Shown here: positions 6,620 through 13,682 of the stretch, in pieces
How the letters are laid out: each line of letters begins with the position of its first letter
How positions within the stretch are numbered: the stretch's first letter is position 1
Assembly: GCA_020426085.1 (NCBI GenBank)
Contig: JAGQQP010000045.1
Coordinates: 1-14,175 of the forward strand
Length of the DNA: 14,175 nt
From: Planctomycetaceae bacterium
Lineage (GTDB): Bacteria; Planctomycetota; Planctomycetia; Planctomycetales; Planctomycetaceae
Reading direction: 5' to 3'
Notes under the pieces: model-generated
Databases searched by the model: none
Told to the model about the DNA's origin: nothing
Seen by the model: only the letters and a program-made list of their open reading frames with translations
Position numbers and translations under genes: made by a program

Positions 6620-8092
6620 ATGAAAGTCTCCACTTCTGTTCGAGTCCGCTACCTGAGCTTCTGCCTGATGACCTGTCTTTTATTTTCGCTATTCCTGACG
6701 GAGAGCAAAGCAGGTCCACCGGATCGGAAACAGGGCGAGATGGCAGGCGAAGTCGATACCGATTCCGTGATCTTACAATCACGCCTGACAGCTGAGAAAC
6801 CGGATTCCGAGGGAGATCTTCCCGGTAGTTCAGGAGTGGGACGGTTCGAACTTTCGACCCATCCTGATTTCTCAAACGCTATTTTTACGGACTGGCTGAC
6901 GGCGAAAGAGAAAGATGACTATATGCTGAAAACCCTTGTGAAAGACCTTAAGCCGGGAACCCGTTACTATTATCGGCTGCAATACGGTACGAACCGGGAT
7001 TCGACACAGAACGGTCCGACCAATACTTTCGAAACACTACCTGCAGCAGACCAGGCAAAGGCAATCAGTTTTGTGGTAGTGACCGGCATGAACTACCAGG
7101 CGTTTCATCATGGCCTGGGAAAACATCCTGCTTACCAGGGAGAAGATAAGCTACTTGGTTACCCTGCCCTGTTGAGTATCCTGAAGCTGAAGCCGGACTT
7201 TTTTGTCGGCACGGGTGACAATGTTTATTACGATCACCCCGCGAAACCAGCCGCGCAGACCGCTGCTGAGATGAGAAAGAAATGGCACGAGCAGTTCATG
7301 CAGCCCCGATATGTGGATCTGTTTGCAAGTGTGCCGACCTACTGGGAAAAAGATGATCACGACTTTCGCTATAACGATTGTGATCTGACAGGAAAACGTG
7401 AGCCGAATAATGAGTTGGGACTCCGTCTCTTTAGAGAACAGGTACCCATCGTTGATCCACTCGATTCAGATCCGATTACTTACCGCACCTATCGCATGGG
7501 AAAACTGTTACAGGTCTGGTTCACTGAAAACCGGGATTACCGCAGTCCGAACCGCTCCCCCGATGGTCCAGACAAAACAATCTGGGGTAAGAAGCAGCGT
7601 GACTGGTTGCAGGAGACTTTGAAAGAATCCAACGCCACTTTCAAAATCCTGATCTCACCGACGCCGATGATTGGCCCGGATGGCAAAAGCAAAAAGGACA
7701 ATCACACCAACCTCGGAGGCTTCCGTCACGAACGGGATGATTTTTTCCAGTGGCTTGATCAGGAGGGGTTGAATCAAAGAGGGTTTTATGTGGTCTGTGG
7801 CGATCGTCACTGGCAGTACCATTCGATCCATCCCCCCGGAATCGAAGAATTCTCAACGGGAGCCCTGGTGGATGCGAATTCGCGACTGGGTGTGAATCCG
7901 GGCGACAAAAAAGGGACCGATCCGGAAGGCATCGTCCAGCAACCCTATACCTCTCAGCCGGCATCCGGTGGATTTCTGTATGTGAAAGTCCTGCCAGAAG
8001 AGAAAGGGGAGAAAGCAGAACTGCAGTTTCGTTTCTATGACGAACAGGGAAAACTGCTGCATGAAGTCAAAAAAACACGAGCCATCGAGTAA
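6620..8092 (+). CDS. PhoD-like metallophosphatase, secreted
   Basis: The ATG at 6620 follows AGGAGAG at 6607-6613 with ideal spacing. The 490-aa product has a Sec signal peptide (hydrophobic core YLSFCLMTCLLFSLFL, cleavage near ESKA-GPP at residue 31). Residues about 48-140 resemble the immunoglobulin-like PhoD N-terminal domain (LKPGTRYYYRLQYG is characteristic). The phosphatase domain follows: VVVTGMNYQ (153-159), GTGDNVYYDH (198-206, Asp200/Asn201), WEKDDHDFRYND (242-253, Asp246/His247), a QRDWL helix (326-330) and VCGDRHWQYHS (392-402, Asp395/His397/His401). These are the metal and phosphate ligand motifs of the PhoD alkaline phosphatase/phosphodiesterase family. The usual Cys-containing first motif is replaced by TGMNY, which marks a subfamily rather than classical Bacillus PhoD. 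It probably releases phosphate from extracellular or periplasmic esters, though many planctomycete members are uncharacterised. No Pho-box is evident upstream. Confidence 0.9.
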   Translation: MKVSTSVRVRYLSFCLMTCLLFSLFLTESKAGPPDRKQGEMAGEVDTDSVILQSRLTAEKPDSEGDLPGSSGVGRFELSTHPDFSNAIFTDWLTAKEKDDYMLKTLVKDLKPGTRYYYRLQYGTNRDSTQNGPTNTFETLPAADQAKAISFVVVTGMNYQAFHHGLGKHPAYQGEDKLLGYPALLSILKLKPDFFVGTGDNVYYDHPAKPAAQTAAEMRKKWHEQFMQPRYVDLFASVPTYWEKDDHDFRYNDCDLTGKREPNNELGLRLFREQVPIVDPLDSDPITYRTYRMGKLLQVWFTENRDYRSPNRSPDGPDKTIWGKKQRDWLQETLKESNATFKILISPTPMIGPDGKSKKDNHTNLGGFRHERDDFFQWLDQEGLNQRGFYVVCGDRHWQYHSIHPPGIEEFSTGALVDANSRLGVNPGDKKGTDPEGIVQQPYTSQPASGGFLYVKVLPEEKGEKAELQFRFYDEQGKLLHEVKKTRAIE

Positions 8093-8228
8093 CAGAAGGG
8101 TGTAGTTCAGTTTGATTCTTGATTATCGGCAAACACAATATTGCAACTGACACAAGTGGTTCGGTAGCATGGAGTAACGCTTACCAATAAGTTGCAGAGT
8201 TACCCTCTGGCCTGACTGAGAGTTTGAA

Positions 8229-9494
8229 ATGACTTTATCCAAGATCTGGCTACAGATCCCCTTTTTTTTAATTCTGTTCCTGATTTCGTTGACGCCAGAT
8301 TACCTGGCAGCTGCTGACGGGATGCTGGGAACAGTCCGCTTCACCGCGGGGAAATCACCGCTCGAAAATGAGCCTGTCTGCGTGGAACTTCCCGAGACCG
8401 GATTCTCAGCGGAGCAGGTTTTTCTGATCGAAACTGCCGATGCGGAGATGACTGCAATCCCCGCGCAGATTGAAAAGCGAAAGCAGTCTGCCGATTTACT
8501 CTGGTGGATTCCCCCTGGAAAAACTGCCGCCGGTAAAACACGCGAATTTCAAATCCATCCGGGTGCTGTTTCTCCGCAGCAGGAGCTGACGATCAAAGAG
8601 ACTGACAAAGCTTTTCAGATCCTGATTGGTGATCACCCGGTATTAAGCTACAACTATAAACATATTGAGCCCCCCTCCTCACTGGATCCCCTGTATGGTC
8701 GCAGCGCGCACATTCATCCCATCTGGACACCCAGCGGTAAGATTGTCTCAGATGAATTTCCCCCGGATCATGCCCATCAGAGTGGACAGTTCCTTGCTTT
8801 CACCAAAGCGGTTTTTGAGGGACGACCGACCAACTTCTGGGAAATCAAAAGCAAAAAAGGACGGGTTCGATTTAAAAACAAGGTCTCGAAACAGGTGGGG
8901 CCGGTCTTTGCAGAATTAGTTGTCACCCAGGAACATGTTGATCTGACAGGGGAATCAGAAACCCCCGCTTTACTGGAAACGTGGGGCATTCGCGTGTGGA
9001 ATCAACCAGTGAGAGATCCCGCCTACTGGATGTATGATATTACTTCGGATTTGCGGTGTGCGACCGAGTCTCCATTGAAACTCCCCCAGTATCATTATGG
9101 CGGCATGGCCATTCGCGGAGGTCGGGGATGGACGAAAGAGAATTGTCAGTTTTTGACATCCAACGGCAAAACCCGAGAGAATGGCAACCATGACCGGTCC
9201 CGCTGGTGTGATATTTCCGGCAGAACTGATGCGAAAGCTCCCTGGAGCGGTTTTACCATTCTCAGTAACCCCGATAATTTTCGCTTTCCGGAACCGGTGC
9301 GGATTCACCCTTCCATGCCTTATATGGTATTCACCCCCTGCCCACTGGGTGACTGGGAAATCGATCCGGGAAAACCGCATATCAGCCACTACCGGTTTCT
9401 CGTACATGACGGGCCTGCACTCTCCCGCACCGAGGGGATCTGGCAACATTACGCCAACCCACCCCAGGCGAGTTTTCAATCAGCCGCTCCCTGA
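8229..9494 (+). CDS. Secreted DUF6807 (PmoA-annotated) family protein
   Basis: The 421-aa product starts at ATG 8229, preceded by GAGAG about 8 nt upstream. A signal peptide is clear: IWLQIPFFLILFLISLTP, with cleavage near LAA-ADG around residue 28. The middle and C-terminal part carry the hallmark of the family often labelled 'methane oxygenase PmoA' and now DUF6807: NYKHIEPP, then GRSAHIHPIWTPSGKIVSDEFPPDHAHQSG, in which the clustered His residues may bind metal or substrate. Later motifs include NFWEIKSKKG, HYGGMAIRGGRGW and SRWCDISG. The PmoA label is misleading: this soluble exported protein is not a particulate methane monooxygenase subunit. Family members in planctomycetes sit among carbohydrate-active and oxidoreductase genes, so binding or processing of a sugar derivative is plausible but unproven. 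It begins a tight gene group, with the next gene 26 bp downstream. Confidence 0.85.
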   Translation: MTLSKIWLQIPFFLILFLISLTPDYLAAADGMLGTVRFTAGKSPLENEPVCVELPETGFSAEQVFLIETADAEMTAIPAQIEKRKQSADLLWWIPPGKTAAGKTREFQIHPGAVSPQQELTIKETDKAFQILIGDHPVLSYNYKHIEPPSSLDPLYGRSAHIHPIWTPSGKIVSDEFPPDHAHQSGQFLAFTKAVFEGRPTNFWEIKSKKGRVRFKNKVSKQVGPVFAELVVTQEHVDLTGESETPALLETWGIRVWNQPVRDPAYWMYDITSDLRCATESPLKLPQYHYGGMAIRGGRGWTKENCQFLTSNGKTRENGNHDRSRWCDISGRTDAKAPWSGFTILSNPDNFRFPEPVRIHPSMPYMVFTPCPLGDWEIDPGKPHISHYRFLVHDGPALSRTEGIWQHYANPPQASFQSAAP

Positions 9495-9520
9495 GAGTTT
9501 GACATCAGAAAGAGTTATCT

Positions 9521-10303
9521 ATGATCTGGGATTTACACTGCCACCTCTCGGGGGTGGACGGCAAAACCGCCGACGAGCGCATCGCACAGCTGATGGTTTA
9601 TGCCGACCGCATGGGTGTGGAGCGACTCGTCTTCTTTATGGGCTGGCCGTTTCTGACCGATCCCACACCTGAGCAGTTTCGCAAGCAGAACGATCAGGTA
9701 TTGCAGGCAATCAGCCACTGGCACGACCGGGCGTTTGGCTTTGTCTATCTGAATGCCAAGTATGTTGATGAAAGCATCGCGGAACTGGATCGCTATGTAA
9801 AAAATGGTCCTATGATTGGCGTCAAGTTATGGGTCGCCAGTCGCTGCAATGATCCGTCGATTGACCCGATTATCAAACGGGCGGCCGATCTGAAAGCGCT
9901 GATCTATCAGCATACCTGGTACAAAACCGGGGGAAATCTGATTGGCGAATCAACGCCCGGCGATCTGGCGCTGATGGCCAAACGGCATCCGGATGTCCCT
10001 TTGATCTGCGGGCATACCGGGGGTGACTTTGAACTGGGGCTGCGGGCGATTCAGGATTCACCGAACGTCTATGCTGGCATTGGCGGTTCCGATCCGACTG
10101 CTGGAATCACAGAAATGGCGGTACGGACGTTGGGGGCAGATCGTGTGCTTTACGGCAGCGATATCGGCGGACGCAGTTTCTCCTCTCAACTGGCGAAGGT
10201 CCAGGGCGCCGACATACCTGAAGTTTCCAAACGTCTGATCCTGGGGGGCAATCTCAAACGGCTGCTGACTCCGATCCTGAAAGAGAAAGGGATCAAAGTA
10301 TGA
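9521..10303 (+). CDS. Cytoplasmic amidohydrolase (Amidohydro_2), full metal-ligand set
   Basis: The 260-aa product starts at ATG 9521, 26 bp after the DUF6807 stop, with a weak AAAGAG site. It has no signal peptide, so it acts in the cytoplasm unless carried by a partner. The amidohydrolase signature is complete: WDLHCHLSG (His6, His8), GVKLW (Lys102), IYQHTWY (His131), CGHTGG (His165) and YGSDIGG (Asp214), ending with GGNLKRLL, the usual last helix motif. Length is on the short side but normal for Amidohydro_2 members. It is expected to hydrolyse or decarboxylate a small organic acid, lactone or amide using one or two metal ions. Its stop overlaps the start of the next gene by ATGA (10300-10303), a sign of translational coupling with its degenerate paralogue. 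Substrate unknown. Confidence 0.85.
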   Translation: MIWDLHCHLSGVDGKTADERIAQLMVYADRMGVERLVFFMGWPFLTDPTPEQFRKQNDQVLQAISHWHDRAFGFVYLNAKYVDESIAELDRYVKNGPMIGVKLWVASRCNDPSIDPIIKRAADLKALIYQHTWYKTGGNLIGESTPGDLALMAKRHPDVPLICGHTGGDFELGLRAIQDSPNVYAGIGGSDPTAGITEMAVRTLGADRVLYGSDIGGRSFSSQLAKVQGADIPEVSKRLILGGNLKRLLTPILKEKGIKV

Positions 10304-11073
10304 TTTGCGATGTGAACGTGTACCTTTCCCGCTGGCCCTTTCGTCGACTGCCTTGCGACACGACTTCAGAACTTGTGAGCAAATTGAAACGCAGCCAGAT
10401 CAGCCGGGCCTATGCCGGGAGCTTTGATGGTTTGCTGTATAAAGATCTCCGCGCGGTGAATCAGCGGCTGTATGACGACTGCAAGTCACAAGGTGCGGAT
10501 CTGCTGATCCCTGTCGGAAGTATCAACCCCACGCTGCCAGGCTGGGAAGACGATGTGATCGCCTGCCACGAGCAATGGAAGATGACCGGCATTCGCCTGC
10601 ATCCCAATTACCACGAGTATGAACTGAGCAGTCCGGAGACGAAAAAACTGTTTGCGATGGCTGCTGAACGGGGACTGTTTATTCAGATCGCCATGCGGAT
10701 GGAAGACGATCGGACGCAGCACAAATTGATGCGGATTCCCGATGTGAATTTTGAAGCATTGCCGGGACTGATGAAGGAGCAGGACGGTCTGCAGGTCACG
10801 ATTCTGAACGGGATGAAATCGTTACGGGGTGCCAACCTGATTCGACTGACCGAGAACCCGAACCTGACCATCGAGATCGCCATGCTGGAAGGGGTCGGCG
10901 GGATTGAAAAGATCATGGAGCAGGTGCCTTACGAGCAAATCCTGTTTGGTTCCTATTTTCCGTTTTTCTATCTCGAATCCAGCCTGAATAAACTCAAAGA
11001 GTCTCAACTGGGCATGGAGATCGAAAAGCAGATCACCTGGGAGAATGCACAGAAACGGTTTGCAAAAACCTGA
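10300..11073 (+). CDS. Amidohydrolase-fold protein lacking metal ligands (probable pseudoenzyme)
   Basis: The start ATG (10300) overlaps the preceding stop in ATGA, so the two proteins are probably made in fixed ratio. The 257-aa product matches the amidohydrolase scaffold in order: MICDVNVYLSRWP where active members have DxHxH, GIRLHPNYHEYEL after the lysine-strand position (Arg99), FIQIAMRMED at the third ligand strand, VTILNGM at the fourth (Asn170 instead of His) and LFGSYFPFFY at the last (Tyr219 instead of Asp). It ends with WENAQKRF, the equivalent of the family's final NxxRxF motif. Every expected metal ligand is replaced, yet the fold motifs and length are kept, which argues for selection rather than decay. 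It may be a non-catalytic partner of the upstream enzyme. A metal-independent enzyme is the alternative. No signal peptide. Confidence 0.8.
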   Translation: MICDVNVYLSRWPFRRLPCDTTSELVSKLKRSQISRAYAGSFDGLLYKDLRAVNQRLYDDCKSQGADLLIPVGSINPTLPGWEDDVIACHEQWKMTGIRLHPNYHEYELSSPETKKLFAMAAERGLFIQIAMRMEDDRTQHKLMRIPDVNFEALPGLMKEQDGLQVTILNGMKSLRGANLIRLTENPNLTIEIAMLEGVGGIEKIMEQVPYEQILFGSYFPFFYLESSLNKLKESQLGMEIEKQITWENAQKRFAKT

Positions 11074-11078
11074 GAATC

Positions 11079-11101
11079 GGAGTGACTACTCAGTCCACTC
11101 C
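11079..11101. terminator. Possible bidirectional stem-loop between convergent genes
   Basis: GGAGTGACT (11079-11087) can pair with AGT-C-CACTCC (11092-11101), giving a 9-bp stem with one bulged C and a short loop. It sits across the 12-bp gap between the convergent pseudo-amidohydrolase and secA-like genes and includes the secA-like stop codon. There is no T-tract on either side, so a Rho-independent role is uncertain. Confidence 0.3.
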
Positions 11102-13125
11102 AGGTAAGGATCGAGTCCCATCTTGTGGAACATCTCGATACGATTTTTTTCCTGCTTGAGCATATCGCGACGTTGTTTCCGATGCAGTTTCTCCAGGAAG
11201 TCCTGTGTATTCTTGAAGAACGACAGCCAGCCTGCGGATAGCTCCCCGTTTTTATCTGCCTTGGCAGATTTTGAAAGTTTCTCGAGCTGACTCAGTTCCA
11301 GGCAGCGGAGCAATTCGTCTTCCAGCGAGAGAAAGAACTGATAGTGTCCGGGATCGCCCTGCCGGGCAGACCGACCGATGAGCTGACGGTCGATGCGGGC
11401 TGAGGTGTGCATCTCTGTTGCAATCACATGCAGCCCCCCGTTGGCACGCACATCATCCTTGAGCAGAATGTCGGTACCACGACCGGCCATGTTTGTAGCG
11501 ATGGTCACGCGTGCCGGCTCACCGGCTTTGCGAACGATTTCAGCTTCCTGTTCATGGTATTTAGCATTCAGAATCTGATGCGGGATGGCTTTCATCGCCA
11601 GCAGATCGCCGAGCGCTTCAGACGCTTCGACTGAGGGTGTACCGACGAGAATCGGGCAGCGTTTCAATCGCAGACGTTCGATCTCTTCCACGACAGCCAT
11701 ACGCTTGGCATGCATTGTTTTAAAGATTCGCGCCTGACTCCCCTTGCGAATACCGGGGCGATGCGTGGGAATCGAAGTCACGGAAACTTTATAGGTTTTC
11801 TTGATTTCTTTTTCCGCCAGAGCCGCGGTACCGGTCATCCCTGCGAGATGCGTATAGTTCTGGAAAAAGCTCTGGACAGTGATGCGAGCAGCCTGGCCTG
11901 TTGCGGCAGTGATGGGAACATGCTCCTGAGCTTCGATGGACTGATGCAGTCCATCCTGCCATTTCCGCCCTTCCATCATACGACCCGTTGATTCATCGAC
12001 AATCACGACTTCATCATCGACAACCACATAATCACGGTCTTTCAGAAAGCCGAAACGAGCCACCAGTGACTGCTCAACCTGTTTGTAGATGCGTTCGGTA
12101 TCAATCGAGTCCAACAGAGAAGGCTTCGCCATCAACAGAATTTTACGACAGCCCTGATCGGTCAGATAGGATGAACGTTTTTTAGGCTCATAAACATAAT
12201 CCACTTCCGACTCAAGCTGGTGAGTTGCCCGGTTGCTCCAGCGAAACAGGTTCACAGAAGCAGCGTCATTCGGTTGGATCAGCCCGATGATCAGCGGGGT
12301 TCTAGCTTCATCAATTAACACACTGTCGGCTTCGTCGATCAATGCAAAATAGTTGCCGCGCTGAACCAGTGGTTCTTTACCGGAGTTTTTATGGTTGGTA
12401 ATCGCCTGTTCCAGCTGACCGGGGGCAGACGCTCCAATACGAATCCGATCGCGGAGGAAATCGAATCCCATTTCATTCGCCGTACCGTAGGTTACATCCA
12501 GACCATAGGCAATCCGTCGATCTTCGTCTTCCATATCTGCCGTGATACAGCCAACTGAAAGGCCCAGTTTATTGAATACCGGCCCCATGATTTCAGAGTC
12601 ACGTTTGGCAAGATAGTCGTTGACCGTAATCACGTGACACCCTTTACCCATCAGTGCACGCAGATAAGCAGGCAGAACCGCTGTCAGGGTCTTTCCCTCA
12701 CCGGTCTGCATTTCAGCAATGCCCCCCTCAAACAAGGCAATGCCCCCCATGAGCTGCACGGGGAAGTGTTCCATCTTCAAGGTTCGCCAGGCGGATTCCC
12801 GCACGAGAGCATACGCCTCCGGCATAATTTTCTTCAGAGGCTCTCCCGATTTCGCACGCCAGCGCAGCTCCAGTGAATAGCGTTCCAGTTGATCATCGGT
12901 CATTTTCTTCAACGCTGCACAACGCTGAATAATTTGACCAGCTGTGGCATTCCAGCGGGAAAGACGGGATTTTGCCGGGCGAAAACCTGTCTTCATCCAG
13001 TGATAGCTGTGTGATGCGATGCTCAAACTGCCTCCAGGAGTCAAATAAAAAACAACCAGAACAAGAAGACAAATCAAACGATTTATTTGATGTGTCAGGA
13101 AATCAACGGACATTGCTTTCAGCAT
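11086..13125 (-). CDS. SecA paralogue, short form without helical wing and C-terminal zinc site
   Basis: The start at ATG 13125 gives 679 aa; ATG 13113 and TTG 13137 are alternatives and none has a strong ribosome binding site. SecA motifs occur in order: FPVQLMGGIALFEG, Walker A TGEGKT (141-146), ITVNDYLAKRD, VTYGTANEMGFDFLRD, the DEAD-box LIDEADSVLIDEART (264-267 for DEAD), the cross-linking domain around YVVVDDEVVIVDESTGRMMEG, VGTPSVEASE, TNMAGRGTDI (near 545) and arginine-finger GRSARQGDPG (near 584), ending the motor with FLSLEDEL. Only about 75 residues follow, matching the start of the helical scaffold; the helical wing and Cys-rich tail are absent, against about 900 aa in a housekeeping SecA. 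A hydrophobic run (LICLLVLVVFYLT, about 17-29) near the N-terminus is unusual. ATPase activity looks intact. It is probably an accessory SecA for selected cargo, though partner and cargo are unknown. It is divergent from an exported LEDRTLLS protein gene. Confidence 0.85.
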   Translation of the reverse strand: MLKAMSVDFLTHQINRLICLLVLVVFYLTPGGSLSIASHSYHWMKTGFRPAKSRLSRWNATAGQIIQRCAALKKMTDDQLERYSLELRWRAKSGEPLKKIMPEAYALVRESAWRTLKMEHFPVQLMGGIALFEGGIAEMQTGEGKTLTAVLPAYLRALMGKGCHVITVNDYLAKRDSEIMGPVFNKLGLSVGCITADMEDEDRRIAYGLDVTYGTANEMGFDFLRDRIRIGASAPGQLEQAITNHKNSGKEPLVQRGNYFALIDEADSVLIDEARTPLIIGLIQPNDAASVNLFRWSNRATHQLESEVDYVYEPKKRSSYLTDQGCRKILLMAKPSLLDSIDTERIYKQVEQSLVARFGFLKDRDYVVVDDEVVIVDESTGRMMEGRKWQDGLHQSIEAQEHVPITAATGQAARITVQSFFQNYTHLAGMTGTAALAEKEIKKTYKVSVTSIPTHRPGIRKGSQARIFKTMHAKRMAVVEEIERLRLKRCPILVGTPSVEASEALGDLLAMKAIPHQILNAKYHEQEAEIVRKAGEPARVTIATNMAGRGTDILLKDDVRANGGLHVIATEMHTSARIDRQLIGRSARQGDPGHYQFFLSLEDELLRCLELSQLEKLSKSAKADKNGELSAGWLSFFKNTQDFLEKLHRKQRRDMLKQEKNRIEMFHKMGLDPYLEWTE

Positions 13126-13386
13126 TATGACGCTCAAAACACTGAAAAGTAACGTCTGAGTCCAGCTGTCTGACTCTCATAACGAGTGATCACAAAGTTG
13201 CTGAACAGCAGAAACAACCACTCTCTTAAAGTCTTTACATGATGAGACTTACACACCTTTCTACACCACATGCTGACTGCTGGTTTCGCTTATTTTAATC
13301 AGTCAGTGAAGCGACAACAAAAACTTTTTTTCTGAATCTCAGCAGGTGACTCAAAAATGCGTGGGTGCCGTAAGTTCTTCCAGTTT

Positions 13387-13402
13387 GTTGACTTAAATCA
13401 AC
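13387..13402. promoter_or_regulatory. 16-bp near-palindrome, operator candidate
   Basis: GTTGACTTAAATCAAC is a palindrome apart from one mismatched pair (C at position 6, A at position 11). It contains a TTGACT that could serve as a -35 element toward the LEDRTLLS gene, with a poor -10 (ttggat) 17 bp downstream. Size and symmetry suit a dimeric regulator's site, but chance is possible in AT-rich DNA. Confidence 0.25.
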
Positions 13403-13602
13403 ATTTCAGGTTGGATTCCCTACCGTTTTGTTAGATTTTTTACATCCAATCGTCATTTTCGGTGCAGATTGTATTTTGCTTATGTCAAACACAAACAAGC
13501 CACCCATACCTTACATTTCCACTAAAGATTGGAAACATTCCAATTTCCCTGTTTTGTTAGGTAGGGCCGCATCTTTAAAATCATTAACTGAACAGTCAGG
13601 TC

Positions 13603-13623
13603 GATTTCTCTCCAAGAGAAATC
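13603..13623 (+). promoter_or_regulatory. 9-bp stem-loop in the presumed 5' leader of the LEDRTLLS gene
   Basis: GATTTCTCT / AGAGAAATC with loop CCA is a perfect hairpin ending 59 nt before the ATG at 13683. There is no T-tract after it, so it is not a standard terminator. It could stabilise or control the leader mRNA of the downstream exported-protein gene. Confidence 0.3.
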
Positions 13624-13682
13624 TGTCTGGCTTGAATCAAGTTCAACAGCAAAGATTTATGTAATATAAAGATACCAGTTTA

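Larger units (their letters stand above)
13126..13682. promoter_or_regulatory. Divergent intergenic region between secA-like and LEDRTLLS genes
   Basis: The 557 bp are AT-rich and contain no gene I can support. A 60-codon frame at 13482-13664 (MSNTNKPPIPY...) lacks a ribosome binding site and family features. Dyads present: GAGTC/GACTC (13158-13176), AAGTCT/AGACTT (13229-13250), a 16-bp near-palindrome (13387-13402) and a 9-bp stem-loop (13603-13623). Promoters for both divergent genes must lie here, but no clear -10/-35 pair stands out. Confidence 0.45.

Noticed and set aside
8229..9494. Methane monooxygenase subunit (PmoA)
   Set aside because: The family label is historical; the protein is a secreted soluble DUF6807 member without the membrane helices of particulate methane monooxygenase.
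13482..13664. 60-codon plus-strand frame just before the LEDRTLLS gene
   Set aside because: No ribosome binding site, no motif, AT-rich, and it overlaps a perfect stem-loop; more likely leader DNA.
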